A DNA stretch of 64,000 bases from Typhlomys cinereus (GCA_023101885.1 JALPQD010000207.1:3647341-3711340), one strand, 5' to 3'. Positions 23,587-35,248 are shown, counted from the first letter of the stretch. Notes: a model not told the origin generated them from the sequence alone. Numbers and translations: made by a program.

Positions 23587-24382
23587 GTTGTTGAGCATGG
23601 TAGTAGTAAAACTGGTCATCACAGAACTTTAGTTCATCCTTTTCATCTGTTAAACAAGCAACTAAACTTCAAAGCTCTATAGAGATACCTTTCTTCACAC
23701 CAGTAACAGACACAACCCTAGAAATGTGTTCCAGACTCCCCATCTCTGTCCCCGTGCTGTGGCAGGGTTCTGGGCTCTGTGCCAGGGAGAACAGTCCCTG
23801 AGACTCCTCTTTTCAACATGCCACCCACAATGCCCTTGCATAGATTAGGGACCCCTTATGCAAGCAGACATTTATGTTTACACCTTCCTTTCCTCATAGG
23901 GTTGCCTTGTGGATGGGGCTGGGTCTTAACAGCCACAGAAGCCTCGAACAACATGTGGTAGAAATCAGGAGCTACTCTTTGGCCACAATTCTTTGAAGTG
24001 TGTCATGTTGTCTATTGGCTGCCACTGCGATGTTCCAATTTTACGGATTTCAATTGCTTCCTTCCAGGCCATGAGGGAACTGCAATTTAAATGTGAATTT
24101 CAAGTCACTTCCTATCTCCCAAACTGTTTGGACTCAGCATGCAAATTGTCGCTTGTGTCAAAAATGATGCTTCATTCCCTCTGTCCTGTTCTTACTGAAT
24201 GGACCTGGTGGGTTCTAAAGATTGAAGTCATAATGTGTAATGCTAAAGACCTTCAATGTCAGGACAAAATCAATAAGAAGCCTCCTGTTTTCTAATGGAT
24301 CCTTTATCACGCAAAGAAGCTGTTTGGATGAAAAGACTTGATACTGCTGTAGTCTTGAGGTGTTAAACTGAGAAAGATTTCC

Positions 24383-24384
<2 letters not shown>
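23587..24384. other. unassigned sequence, includes a candidate regulatory stretch
   Basis: About 24000-24300 is repeat-free and balanced in composition, with a perfect POU octamer ATGCAAAT at 24138-24145, 'GGATTTCAATTGC' near 24043 and AT-rich words. No exon signature seen. Confidence 0.35.

Positions 24385-24458
<74 letters not shown>
24385..24458. repeat. (CT)n microsatellite
   Basis: About 37 CT units followed by CCCTCTGGCTTTTTGCATAAATAAAAG. The AATAAA after it suggests it sits at the 3' end of a CT-tailed SINE relic whose head I cannot delimit. Confidence 0.9.
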
Positions 24459-24459
<1 letters not shown>

Positions 24460-24544
24460 CTCTGGCTTTTTGCATAAATAAAAGTTTATATCCATTACTT
24501 CATAGATTACCTTAATTGGTTCACAAATGAGGCATTCTGGTGTG

Positions 24545-24800
24545 CTTTTACAAATCCTGCTGTGAGGAGTATTCATAAGGTCTGAGCTAATCTAATGAAT
24601 TACTATCAATCATAATGTGATAATAAATGCTTTCTCATCCTTACTGCTTGAAGTGCAGCTGAAATAATAACTAGAAACAATGAAATCAAATTTGAAGATT
24701 GATTAGTGAATACTAAAGGCTCATTCCATAGTGGTTAATATTTATCTCACTGAAGCAATAATATTGCCACAGACAGTGTTGACAATCAAAGATGGTTACC
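24545..24800. promoter_or_regulatory. candidate conserved regulatory element
   Basis: Repeat-free AT-rich stretch with 'CTAATGAATTACTATCAATC' near 24592, 'GATTGATTAGTGAATAC' near 24696 and an ACAATG (SOX-like) word near 24677. Such grouping resembles developmental enhancers, but conservation is untested. Confidence 0.25.
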
Positions 24801-24842
24801 TATTGATTCCATAAGCAAAAGCAATATACTGAAACTACACTA

Positions 24843-24961
24843 GAAGGATGGGCTTGATGGCTCAGCAGGTAAAGATGCTTGCGGTTAAACTTAAGGAAGT
24901 GAGTTTGATGCCCAGACCCTACATGGTATCCTCTGACCTTTGTTTGTACGTGCAAATGATG

Positions 24962-25009
<48 letters not shown>

Positions 25010-25018
25010 CAATAAATG
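24843..25018 (+). mobile_element. tRNA-derived SINE, B3-like, CA tail
   Basis: 'GGCTTGATGGCTCAGCAGG', 'GTAAAGATGCTTGCGG' and 'ATCCTCTGACCTTTGTTTG', then CA at 24965-25010 and AATAAATGTAAA. Confidence 0.8.
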
Positions 25019-25254
25019 TAAATAGAAAGAATTGTGCCAGAAAATAAAGACCTAAGCTCACATCCAGTTACAAATATTCTCTTGATGGCAAAACCCACAT
25101 TTGATACTTTCCTCACCATGAAAATACCAAAAACATTTTTATCTGGTATCTTTGAATTTTGGAAGTGTCCATGTCATTTATCTATGAAGACTCTGGGGGA
25201 ATTGCTGAGCCCCGAAGCCCCCTTCTAGCTTTAAATGCATAAAAGCTCATACAC

Positions 25255-25345
25255 AGGGCAGGGGTCTAGCTCAGTGGTAGAGTGCTTGTCTAATATGTTC
25301 AAGATCCTAGGTTCAATCCTTGCCTTCACAGGGAAAGAAAACTAT
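25255..25345 (+). mobile_element. ID-type SINE
   Basis: 'GGTCTAGCTCAGTGGTAGAG' near 25263, 'TGCTTGTCTAATATGTTCAA' and 'GATCCTAGGTTCAATCCT' reproduce the tRNA-Ala-like ID/BC1 head, followed by a short A-rich end. Confidence 0.85.
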
Positions 25346-25377
25346 GGGTAATAAACAGTGTTGTGTCCTAGCAACAT

Positions 25378-25740
25378 GACTCTTTTTTAATTTGTGAGTA
25401 TGTGTGTGGGTCTGTGTGTGTGGTATTTTAGAGGTTGGAGCATGTTCCACATACACAAGTCAATCAGTAAGAAATGTATCGATGTGTGCCTGACTACCTT
25501 GTGACAGATTCTTTCACTGAATCAAAAGCTTCCATTTCACCCAGGCTGGCTGGCCTGGGAATGCTTAGAATGCATCTGCTTTTGCCCCCTCCCACCCCAA
25601 TGCTGAGGTCACAAGCACATGTAGCATATCTAGTTGTTGTTGTTTTTTTTTCAATGTGAGTGCTGGGAAATTAAACTCAGGTCTTCATGCTTGCACAGCA
25701 AATGATCTTACAACTGAGTCATCTCCCCAGTCCAGCAGAA
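25378..25740 (-). mobile_element. B4-like SINE, minus
   Basis: Reverse head 'ACTGAGTCATCTCCCCAGTC' near 25714, 'ATTAAACTCAGGTCTTCATG' near 25671, a B1-like middle with 'CCCAGGCTGGCTGGCCTGGG' near 25541, and TG-rich start. Confidence 0.75.
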
Positions 25741-26127
25741 TTTTTTCCAATGGGCAAAGTATATGTGTTTTGCCATCTACTGATTACTTACATGGCCTTG
25801 GACAAATCTCTTTATAAACATTATTATTCATTACAAATAGGAATCACTGTGTCTTAATTTTTTCTTTCAGTAAGGGATGGCCTCTCAGTAAGCTTTAGAT
25901 AGGTTTAGAAACTTTAATTTCCAAGACATTCTGATTCTCAGATCTGTAGCAGACCAACTTAAGGAGGAAACTTCAAAGTGAAAACAAAAGCAACTATAAG
26001 TGTTATATTCGAATTCAAAACTGTGGCTTCTGGTGACTGTTTAGGTTTTGGGACTTCTTTGCACACTTGCCCACTAGTGAACTGCACTATTTTTAGAGTG
26101 CTGATACAATCTTTAAGACATATGGCC
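25741..26127. other. unassigned non-coding sequence
   Basis: AT-rich, nothing recognised. Confidence 0.35.
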
Positions 26128-26430
26128 TACGGCTGGGGATGGCTCAGTAGTGTGTTCTGATCCCCAAATCTCACCTAAAAATGCCAATTAGGTGTCAGGA
26201 TACTCTGTAATTCTAGACTGGAAGATGGAGCCTGGGATTCCCCAGAGCACGTTGGCTACCCAGACTAGTTTCCAGGGCATGCTCTATGTTCAATTAGAGA
26301 CCCAGACTCACAACATTAAGGTATAAGAGTGATTTATGATGATTCTCAATATCACTATTGGGTCTCCACAGGTACATACACTTAAGTGAGTGCACTCACA
26401 TACACACACCTGCACACACCTGTATACCCA
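26128..26430 (+). mobile_element. B4-like SINE
   Basis: 'ACGGCTGGGGATGGCTCAGT', 'ACTGGAAGATGGAGCCTGGG' near 26217 and 'CAGACTAGTTTCCAGGGCAT' near 26261, then a CA-rich end. Same family as 15030 (minus). Confidence 0.7.
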
Positions 26431-26559
26431 TTCACATGCAACTACATGAGAAACATTGGCCTACTTAAAGGAAGAGGATCACTGGAGAACAGAACTTGTA
26501 GCTTATAACCACGGCCCACTAAATAGTCAAATTCCTCTGCCTCCCTTTTCCTCTAAGAC

Positions 26560-26770
26560 GTAAGGAAGGGCAAGAGGAAGTGATATGCCTTCAATCCCCA
26601 TGGCCAATTCTTTGCTCACATCCTCCATCAGGCCAATTTCTACTGTATTGCCTTCTCCATCATAACACTAGCCCCTTAAACCACAAGCCTAAATAATCCT
26701 TTCTTCTCTTAAGTTGTTTGAATCAGGCAATTTGTCACAATGATGAGAAAAGTGGCTAGTATATAAAACA
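26560..26770 (+). mobile_element. 3' part of LTR-like repeat (R3 group)
   Basis: 'CACAAGCCTAAATAATCCTT' followed by 'CTCTTAAGTTGTTTGAATCA' and 'TTTGTCACAATGATGAG' matches the terminal segment of rodent LTR-like repeats, with a degraded AATAAA. Confidence 0.55.
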
Positions 26771-27107
26771 AACGTAGCCTCTCACTGCTTCACAGGTCAG
26801 GCGCCCAAATACCAGCATTATGCTCTGGTCAGGAACCCAAAATACTGTTGAGTGTCTGCCTTTCTTAGGTCCTGGAGGATGGTTGATTTTCCCTTGATTT
26901 GTGGGCATCTCCCAAATCTCTGCTTTCTGTACTCAGTATCTCATCCTACTTCCTTTTACATCATTCACTTCTGGTTACTGCTCTTGACTCTTCCTGGGTC
27001 ACCTATATCCATCTTAATCCACAAGAACAAGGTCCACACTGAAACACCCTGAACTGAACCAGGTCTGCAGAGAGCATTTTGTCTGGGAAGTAGAATATTC
27101 TAGGACT
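26771..27107. other. unassigned non-coding sequence
   Basis: Nothing recognised. Confidence 0.3.
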
Positions 27108-27112
27108 TCTCT

Positions 27113-27176
<64 letters not shown>
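27108..27176. repeat. (CT)n microsatellite
   Basis: About 34 CT units, with more CT-rich sequence to 27210 and a T19 run at 27289-27307. Confidence 0.95.
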
Positions 27177-27181
<5 letters not shown>

Positions 27182-27307
27182 GTCTTTCTTCTTTTTCTCT
27201 CTCTCTCTTACTCTGACTTTCTCACTGTGGCTGTATTTGTCTGATGAAACTATATGCTCTTTGTGTTAAATAAAATACTCTATTTCTATTTTTTTTTTTT
27301 TTTTTTT

Positions 27308-27726
27308 GCTGAATGAAACATCTTGGGGAGTTAACACTTTTATTCAAATGTGTAGTTTCCCTGCTCTGTTGCTCTTCATGTTTGTGATTGTCCATTTTAA
27401 AATTTATATGTGTTAATATTCTCCGAGCCCTTCAATTTAGAGAAATAAGAAGTTTGCAATTTTTGTCTTCTCCAGATTCCTTTTCCTCATACCTGTTGAG
27501 CTGCAGACAAATCCAGTATCTTTCCCAGCAGTTTCCCATCATGGAACATCATAGCATGAATGCATGTATCTATTTCCCTAGAGAATATTGCGCATCAATG
27601 AGCAAGTTCAATACAAGTCAAATGTGTTAACAAGCACTCCACCACTAACCTGTTAGGTCATTAAAAACAATTTTGAATACTCCACAGACCCTCTCCTCAC
27701 ATCAGGTAGAAACTAATATGATAAAA
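27308..27726. other. unassigned non-coding sequence
   Basis: AT-rich, nothing recognised. Confidence 0.3.
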
Positions 27727-28262
27727 TGAAATGTGATAGTTAGATTCAGTGTCAATTTGACAGTTGCAGGCTTTTGTATTCAGTCTTCCCCTCCCCTTTT
27801 CTCCTTCTGCGTCCAGATGATTATTTGATTGACAAGGAGGATCAGTCCATAGTTGGGGATGCTTTCCAATGGTGGACCTGATAAAAGGAAATGCAAGGAG
27901 GAGGGATTTGCTCTTCTCTTGCCCTATATGGACTGGCTGGGTGAGTCAACTACTGGTGTGTTGCTGCCTTCTCCGCTGCTGCCGCCGCCGCCGCTGTTCT
28001 TGACTAACATCAGAGCTTGGCCCTTTTTGCCTCTCCACTGTTCTCACTGCATCAGAGCCCAGTCTCTCGAGACTTGCTGCTGTTCATCGCTGCCTTCAGG
28101 ACCCAGCCCTCCAGTGTGCCTGAGACTTCCAATCTTTCTGTCTTATGAGACGCTCAGGCAGCAGGCAGCTACCATTGGAGGACACTGGCTTTATTTGGGA
28201 GTTAATTTAATAAAATTATTAAGATACATATCCATGTTATCTGTGTTCTGTTCCTCTAAAGA
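27727..28262 (+). mobile_element. dispersed repeat R2, plus copy
   Basis: Begins TGTGATAGTTAGATTC with 'GTCAATTTGACAG' and ends 'TCTGTTCCTCTAAAGAATCC' near 28243, the conserved R2 terminus. A GCC-triplet patch is at about 27978-27996. A 193-codon open frame (27853-28434) runs through it and past its end. It has no domain and is not called a gene. Confidence 0.65.
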
Positions 28263-29127
28263 ATCCTCACAGAAATTTTGGAAAATCCTTTATGATCAGA
28301 TTTACATCCACCTTATAATGAGATTTGCCTCATTTCAAAGTGATTGGTTCTTTCCCAAGCCTCCCCCCCCCACTCAATTGAACATTATGAAATCAGACAG
28401 ATTTTTGGTTCCACTCAGGAGACTTGAAATCTAAGTGGGAATGGAAGTGTGGAAAAGATGAATCACTTTAGTGAAAACCCTGTCCTGGGGGAGTCAGCTG
28501 CTCTGGGGAAAATCAAAGAGTTATCCTCCACACCACTAAACTATAGGACAGAGGGCAATAATACACTGCATCTGAAAACAAAACGCAAGTGAGTGGGTGG
28601 GCATTGTACACAGAAGGAGAAAAGGGGAGGGGAAGACTGAATACAAAGCTGTCCATCTCATCTTCCATCTGTTAAGCCACTTGCTATGCTTAGAAAGCTC
28701 CATTAAATAAACACCTCCCTATGAAGGCTTCTCCAGTGCCTTCACTAAGAATTCACTGATACCGTCATGGCACTTGCTTTGCAAACACTTCAGTCAGTAA
28801 CATATGGCACTGGTACATAATGCAACATATTTATTCCTGTGCATGCATCTCATTTGTGGTGTTGTTTGTTTGTACTAGGATTTTAAGATTCTTGAATAAA
28901 AAATACTATATTTTAATCATATTTAAACTATGAATGTTACTACTGTTATCATGATTGGCAAGAGACTAAATGCACATCTAGTGTGTAAATAGCTGTAGAA
29001 TACCAAATACATTCACATGGCTGGCAGATATTAAAATGTGTTGGAATTTCTTTTCCAGTTAGAAGCTAATAACTTAAGAAGGGAAAAAAACTACAAAGTA
29101 TAATTCGCTATATTAAAGAAAATCAGA
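28263..29127. other. unassigned non-coding sequence
   Basis: Contains a C9 run near 28363. AT-rich later. No repeat recognised. Confidence 0.35.
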
Positions 29128-29432
29128 GATAAGAAGATGGTTCAGGGGTTAAACCCTTTGCTTTCAAGAGAAGGGACTTGAGTTCAGATCCCCAGATCCC
29201 ATGTAAAAATGTTGAGTAGAAATGGATGTATCCTGTAGTCCCAGCCCTGGAAGTTGGAGCTGGGAAACCCTACAGCAAAGCAGTAAGGTGGAAAAACAAT
29301 CGAGGATGATTCATGATATCACCCTTGGGCCTCCTCAGGCACAAACACTCAAGTGCCCTCTTGTATGCATGAGTTCATACACGTGTACACTTACCCACTG
29401 CAAAATACATATGCATGCATGTAAAAATAGAA
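29128..29432 (+). mobile_element. tRNA-derived SINE, main family
   Basis: 'AAGAAGATGGTTCAGGGGTT', 'GGACTTGAGTTCAGATCCCC', 'GAAACCCTACAGCAAAGCAG' and 'ATCGAGGATGATTCATGAT', ending in a diverged CA/TG segment rather than a long CA run. Confidence 0.75.
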
Positions 29433-29577
29433 AACCAAAGAATGTGATCAATCTCTGCTATTATCCCAGATTGGGGTGGGGCAGGGGTGGCACATGGCAG
29501 TCTGTAGCTTGAGGGGAACAAGACATTTGTTCAAGGAGGTAAAGGAATCTAGATACACATATGAAGCAATGAACAAG

Positions 29578-29702
29578 CAGAAACAGGTCATGGTGGCACA
29601 GCCCCAGAGTCCCACACTTGGAAGATGGAAGCAATCAAGTTAGAAATTCATAGTGAGTTAGAGTCTAGCCTTAGATACATGAGAACTGTCTCAAAAAGTA
29701 AT
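29578..29702 (+). mobile_element. B1-like SINE, degenerate
   Basis: 'CAGGTCATGGTGGCACAG', 'CACTTGGAAGATGGAAGC' and terminal 'GAACTGTCTCAAAAAGTAA' keep the order of a B1 monomer. Confidence 0.6.
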
Positions 29703-31604
29703 GTTGGCAAATTTTACATTATATATGCTTTATCACAATGGGAAAAGTAGAAAAATGGAGTAAATGCTGTCTCAAATTTTGAGTGGGCCATATCTGCACA
29801 CTCTGTTCCAAGACACAGACTTGAAGTGCCAAGTTCAAGGCAGAAGGTGATATTATCCTTGTGCAGAGAGGAAAATCAGACTGTCTGAGAAGAAAGGAGG
29901 TTGCACAAAAAACAGGCAAGATGCCTCCTTTCCATAATAGCAAGAATAACAATAGACTCCCTTCCTGCCCCCCAAGCAGAAATGATCCTTGCATTCCAAC
30001 AGCACAACCAAAGCGAGCTAATGATTCACTCACCATGTTACTTGTTCTGATCTGAGAACTTGGACTCTCATGTCTTTGGCCTGCAGCTGAATGGATCTCA
30101 GAAGATGTTTCCCAAAATGACTTTGGATTTGGACTTTATTTCCAAACATATAATGGTTGAGGTTTGTTCCACAAAAAAAAAAAAGTTTGACTTTTTTTAG
30201 GCAGAAGTGTTGGAGTGTAGGAAGTTACCCTTCAAATCAGGAGGAGGGATACGAGTTTGTCATGCCACACTGAGTTTATGAGGTAAATCATAGAGTGTTG
30301 ATTAAGAAAAGCACTTAATCTTCAGGCCATTGAGTCACCTTATACATGCAACATCCTGAAGTTTCTCACAGAGGCATAGAACACAGGAAGCCATTTGCTA
30401 AGGAGTAGTGATTTCAATATGATGGATCTGTTGTACAACCCTTCGCCCAAGCACATTGGCACAACTGAATGACATTCCTGGTGCCCTTAATGTCTGAAAA
30501 ACTTTTGGTGCTGGCTTTCAAAATTCTACAAAGCTCTTTGTTAACCCAGATATAAATCCTTAGTTTCCTGGAGGTCTTCCTAAATGCATAGATCTTTAAA
30601 AGTTCAAAGATCTGACTTAAATCTAAAACACTGAAGTTTATGAACTTGGAATTGCCTTTGTGAAAGCTGAAATCTGAATTCGTGGTAGGTATGATCGTTG
30701 AATAATGTCTTGCACACCAGTCTCCCTCATAAACTTTTAGCTTCTAAAAGGCAAATGCCAAAAATTTTCCTTTCAACTCAAAAGTCCAACTAAAAACTAA
30801 AGAAACCCTGTCCCAGCTTACCTGGTCCTACAGCCTTTGCAGATGGGGTGGGAGGAGCCCTAGCGCAGGACCCTCCATCCAGCTGCACTCGCTTCTGACA
30901 GCCCGCTACTATCCTGCAGCCTCCCTTCCTGGCCCCTCTTAACTGATGGTTCTCTACAACCCTGCGATCAATCAGATGTTGCCCACTGGCACTGTAATCC
31001 GCCTGTGACTAGAGAGTATGAACTTAGTTAAGACTTAACCAAGCAGGGCACCCGGGGCTTTAGACCGCCCCCTTCCCCTACCCCAGTCTCCATTGGTCAG
31101 ATAAATTTCAATTCTTGAGATCTTGGATCCCTGCTCCCTCAGTCTACCCACAGTTCAGCAGCAATAGGATGAATTTTTCAGCAATAAGTATTTATAATCA
31201 ACTCTGTGCTAGGGCATTAACAAATGCTTACATATTTATCAATACACTATATATTGTCTAAAAGTTAAAATGTGTGTGTATGTGTGTGTATAACAAACAT
31301 ATCACACAATTATCAGAAAATTACCAAGAAAAAATAAAATTCTGTGAAAATATTGCAAGTTGCACAGAAGGAGAACATGAAAGGGTGGGTTATCACTAGC
31401 CTGTCATGGGAAAGTACAGAGTAATAGATTAAGGCCCACAAGGGACACTGAACAGACTGAGTTTTAAAGGAGAGATGTAGATGGTACTGTGCGAAGTCTT
31501 GGCAGCAGGTCAGCAGGTCATCACTTGATGTAACTTAGAGAATAAAGGCAGAAGCAATGAGACACAAAAGAAGAGCCCAGGGTTGGAGTCAGGAGTCAAA
31601 ACTT
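29703..31604. other. unassigned non-coding sequence
   Basis: About 1.9 kb without a named element. 30830-31140 is GC-richer with an inverted CCAAT word (CATTGGTC, 31091-31098). It could be a degraded LTR or unique sequence. Confidence 0.35.
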
Positions 31605-31725
31605 TTGTTTGGCTGCTTCTTTTCTGACATGGGATCTTTCTATGAAGTCCAGATTGCCCTTGAATTCACTACTTAGCCAGATCTGACGTCACCCACCTAC
31701 CTCTGCTACCAGCAGAAGATGAATA
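31605..31725 (-). mobile_element. B1-like SINE, degenerate, minus
   Basis: 'TGACATGGGATCTTTCTATG', 'TTGCCCTTGAATTCACTAC' and 'CACCCACCTACCTCTGCTAC' follow the reverse B1 order. Confidence 0.55.
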
Positions 31726-31904
31726 ACTTCAGACTAAAAGTAATAAAAAGCCTGAAGGCTTGACATGGCAAGCTTATGAGTATGCTGATTACTACATGAT
31801 TTCAAGGTAAATTTGTTGGATATGCAACTTACCAGTGAGTTTTAGATGGAGGTTAAGTGAATGAATTTTATGACTGAAAACCTAAACTTGACCATGAGTG
31901 ACTA

Positions 31905-31936
31905 AGACAGACAGATAGATAGATAGATACATAGAT

Positions 31937-31987
<51 letters not shown>

Positions 31988-32018
31988 GATAGATAGATAG
32001 ATGATAGACAGACCAGAC

Positions 32019-32072
<54 letters not shown>

Positions 32073-32087
32073 GTAGGGATAGATAGG

Positions 32088-32170
<83 letters not shown>
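31905..32170. repeat. (GATA)n microsatellite, about 265 bp
   Basis: Long GATA runs broken by GACA, GATGATA and GGTA variants. A 106-codon Ser-Ile-Tyr-Leu minus frame is an artefact of it. Confidence 0.97.
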
Positions 32171-32171
<1 letters not shown>

Positions 32172-32344
32172 AACAGAGAGAATATCTCACTAAAAGGAAC
32201 AAAGAAATGGACCAGAGATCATATAATCACCAACCAAAAAAGCTTTAAAAACTATGCATTCTAGGATGTGATTGTGATGAACAGATTTTGGGTAAAACAT
32301 ACAAGGAAAAGATGAAAACCTTCATCTTAGCCAGACCATGACCT

Positions 32345-32716
32345 GACTGTAACAGTTACTTTTGACTGTTGCTGTGAGAGAACACCCAAAGTCAAACAAC
32401 TTAAGGGATAAAGGGAGATTTATTCGGCTTACAGTTCCAGAGGGGAGAAATGATCTTTCATGGCAGAGGCAACATGGCTGGTGGCTGAAGCTGGAGGCAG
32501 GTTAAGTCACTGCAAACATCCTGGAGTCTCTCTTCTTCTAAGTCTTCTGTTCTATGGTTCCTTTTATCTGGTCTGCTACTGGGAGGTTCCAATCAAATCT
32601 AGGGCTGGTCTTTGTGTTGTAAATGTATTGATCTGAATAATCTCTTCAGGTGGTCTGACAGTTGATCTTAGTTAATGCCAAGTGTGTCAAATTGGCACCC
32701 AGGATTAACTATCACA
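32345..32716 (-). mobile_element. R2/R3-like LTR-type repeat, minus
   Basis: 'GGGAGATTTATTCGGCTTAC' near 32413 and 'TCATGGCAGAGGCAACATGG' near 32458 match the 52735 element. 'AATCTCTTCAGGTGGTCTG' near 32640 and the end 'GTCAAATTGGCACC..AACTATCACA' match the reverse of the R2 5' end (27727). It appears to share parts with both groups. Confidence 0.6.
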
Positions 32717-33164
32717 CTGACCAAGTGGCTTCACATAGGCTGTAGTGAATGGAGGGACACAATACACACAGCCAATGTTGTGACATAAGTTTCTGGGAAG
32801 AGCTACGCTGATTAGGTTGATGGACTGATGAGAACTTCAATGGCTGTAGAGAGGATTGAAATGGTCCAGATTTAGAGTCTAATTACAATTTATCTTGAGC
32901 TATCTTCAATTCCCCCACTCCCCAGCAGCCATTTCTTGCCTCTCCCCTGAGTCTAACCTCACATTCTGTCTATTAGGTGAAAACATATTAATTAGAATTT
33001 GGAAATGTATTAATTTGGCAAACCTCTAGCTCCCACCCAAGCAAAAATTAAGAAAGACCTCAGAAAGCATCTCAGGCCTGTGATAAAGATTTCCCTGCTT
33101 TGCAGTAACAGACCTACCTGATACACCATTGAATTTGAAAGTGTCTTGATTTATGGTCTTTGTC
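32717..33164. other. unassigned non-coding sequence
   Basis: Nothing recognised. Confidence 0.3.
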
Positions 33165-33512
33165 ATGGTTTAAATGTGAGCTGTTCCCCACAGGCTCATG
33201 TGTCTGAATTTTTAGTTTGGGAAGGTCATGGCACCTTTAGAAGGTAGAGCCTTGCTGGAGGAAGGCTGTCACAGAGGCTGGGCCTTGAGGTTGGTTAGCC
33301 CCGCTCTCTTTGAGTTAGTGAGCCTGCTCTCAACCTCCAGGATGGATGTGACCTAGGCATTCTCCAGCTTCTACCAGCTAGCCATGCCTTGTCTGCTTTA
33401 AAGGACTATATCTCCCCTCTAGAAGAGTAAGTTGAATACGTCTCCCTTTCTCCCCTAAGTTGCTTGAGCCTGAGTGTCTCACAGCAGCAAAAGAGAAGAA
33501 TAACCGATAGAG
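33165..33512 (+). mobile_element. MaLR/LTR-like repeat
   Basis: 'GTTTAAATGTGAGCTGTTCC' near 33171, 'GGAGGAAGGCTGTCACAGAG' near 33257 and 'CCCTAAGTTGCTTGAGCCTG' near 33454, ending 'CTCACAGCAGCAAAAGAG'. The order is that of old LTR-like elements, with no clear AATAAA. Confidence 0.6.
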
Positions 33513-34344
33513 TTTTATTTTAGATTACAAACCACCACCACTGCCACCCCCAAAAAAACTGTTACCACAGCAGAACATGTAGAATTTGGGGGCAAACTGA
33601 CTCTGTGTTCCTGGGCCATGGTCACTTATATTTGACTCCAGAATCAATGAACGCTTATCCCTTTGATGTGAGAGTTGTGATTTTTTCCCATTGACAAAAT
33701 CAATGCATCTACTTCTGTTTCCCAGTCCAATTGGTTCAAACCCATTGAAAGACCATCTTATAGATGTTGGAAAAATCACTGTGGGGACACCAGAGGCAGT
33801 GAATAGACTCAGTGAAAACTTTCCTCATCCACATGAATCTGTAGAAGATGGTGGACAATCCAGAATTTCTTGTGTAGGGAACAAACACAGTTCTGAAAGT
33901 CTGGAAGGCGCATGGACTGAATGATTGGTCACTGTTAGCCAGAGACAGGCCAGTTTGTGCAGCTATTCCATCCTGCCTGTAGTATCCGCCACTCTGCCAC
34001 ACCAACCCACTTTTAATACCCCTGGATCCCTAACCTCCCCCATCCTATGACATTTTTCACTCCCATCCTGCAATGCTCTATTTCCCTAGCAACAGCTGAA
34101 GAACATAATAGTTAAACACCATTCTTTTGCCCTGTGGGCTGTGCAGACTTCCCCCAGTCCGCTTTGACTCTCTCCCTACTCTCTTTGAGGCTCTCTCTTC
34201 TCTTCAAATGCTCTCCCACCCTATGGCTAAACTATGACTCCCTTGGTCACCAGACCCTCAGCTCTAACAAAACTCGTATTTCTTAAGTCCCTCCCTTGTA
34301 ATGGCTTCTCTTTGCCACAGACCTCCACATCGACCTCTCATATT
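33513..34344. other. unassigned sequence, pyrimidine-rich from about 34000
   Basis: 34000-34345 is C/T-rich and A-poor. A distant resemblance to an old CR1/L2-type endonuclease region near 34400 was considered and is not firm. Confidence 0.3.
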
Positions 34345-34529
34345 GTCATAGAGTCACTCTCAATTCCCTTCCTCCACCTTCCACCCACCTAACATCCCCC
34401 TTCATGACTGATCTTAGCAATTTTAATGTTGTTGCTGGAATAATACAAAGTTAATGGCTGTGTGCCAGTTGCACTGGACGAGTCAGTGTCTTGCTTGCAA
34501 ATAATCATTAGATGTTATCACATAAGTGC
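34345..34529 (+). repeat. left arm of an inverted duplication
   Basis: Matches the reverse complement of 35066-35248 with only three substitutions seen by eye in the core (two in the 'GACTGATC' to 'AATGTTGTTG' stretch, one in the 'CACTGGA..GAGTCAGTG' stretch). Homology fades at both ends. The arms are separated by about 536 bp containing a SINE. Confidence 0.9.
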
Positions 34530-34756
34530 AATGATCCTAAAGAATCCTGTTCCTATTCCTGGCTGGCCCATCCCCACACCCTGCCTCTCTGCCTCCTGGC
34601 TTTCCTTGTGCACCCAAAGGCACTACCACCCAGCTGGGTGTTCAAGTTGGAAATTCTCTCCTCCTCTGGGTCACTCACTGTATGCTCTGTCAGTGGGGAT
34701 TGCCATTAGCCAAGTCAGTCATGCCTACCCATGGCTGCAACCTTAGCTTACGAGTT

Positions 34757-34836
34757 TACTGGGCCAGTGAGATGGTTTAGCAGGTAAAGGTTCCTATGTG
34801 CACATCTGGCACCCTGAATTCAATCAATCTCCAGAC

Positions 34837-34916
<80 letters not shown>

Positions 34917-34935
34917 AAAATAAGTAAAATAGTTT
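34757..34935 (+). mobile_element. SINE with CT tract, in the loop of the inverted duplication
   Basis: 'GGGCCAGTGAGATGGTTTAG', 'CAGGTAAAGGTTCC', 'CACCCTGAATTCAATC', then (CT)n at 34841-34916 and AAAATAAGTAAAATAG. Confidence 0.75.
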
Positions 34936-35065
34936 TAAAGAGTCCCTTCTTGCTCCTCTGCTGAGTTACAGAGACTGCCTGGACTTCACCTGCTGATTTC
35001 TACTCTGCTCAGCTGTCAACGTAACCTTTCCAGAGCCTTTCCAGAGTCTCAGTGGCTTATGTGGC

Positions 35066-35248
35066 GCTTATGTGATAACATCTAATGATTATTTGCAAGC
35101 AAGACACTGACTCTTCCAGTGCAACTGGCACACAGCCATTAACTTTGTATTATTCCAGCAACAACATTAAGATTGCTAGGATCAGTCATGAAGGGGGATG
35201 TTAGGTGGGTGGAAGGTGGAGGAAGGGAATTGAGAGTGACTCTATGAC
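35066..35248 (-). repeat. right arm of an inverted duplication
   Basis: Reverse complement partner of 34345-34529. Landmarks are 'CATCTAATGATTATTTGCAA' near 35079 and 'GGATGTTAGGTGGGTGGAAG' near 35197. High identity over about 180 bp implies a recent event or ongoing gene conversion. Confidence 0.9.

Noticed and set aside
22857..23632. Several Cys/Val/Tyr-rich and His/Thr-rich frames up to 152 codons
   Set aside because: Products of the CA/ACAT array, not cysteine-rich proteins.
25263..25330. tRNA gene
   Set aside because: The A- and B-box-like words belong to an ID-type SINE with degraded arms and an A-rich end. The cloverleaf is not preserved.
27853..28434. 193-codon plus open frame
   Set aside because: It lies mostly within an R2 repeat copy, runs past its end into unrelated AT-rich sequence, and shows no domain.
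30830..31140. CpG-island promoter
   Set aside because: GC-richer than its surroundings and has an inverted CCAAT word, but few CpGs and no first-exon signature.
31882..32202. 106-codon Ser-Ile-Tyr-Leu repeat protein
   Set aside because: Translation of (GATA)n on the minus strand.
34000..34460. Possible CR1/L2 endonuclease-region relic
   Set aside because: Only a short word near 34400 resembles it. Composition alone cannot support a call.
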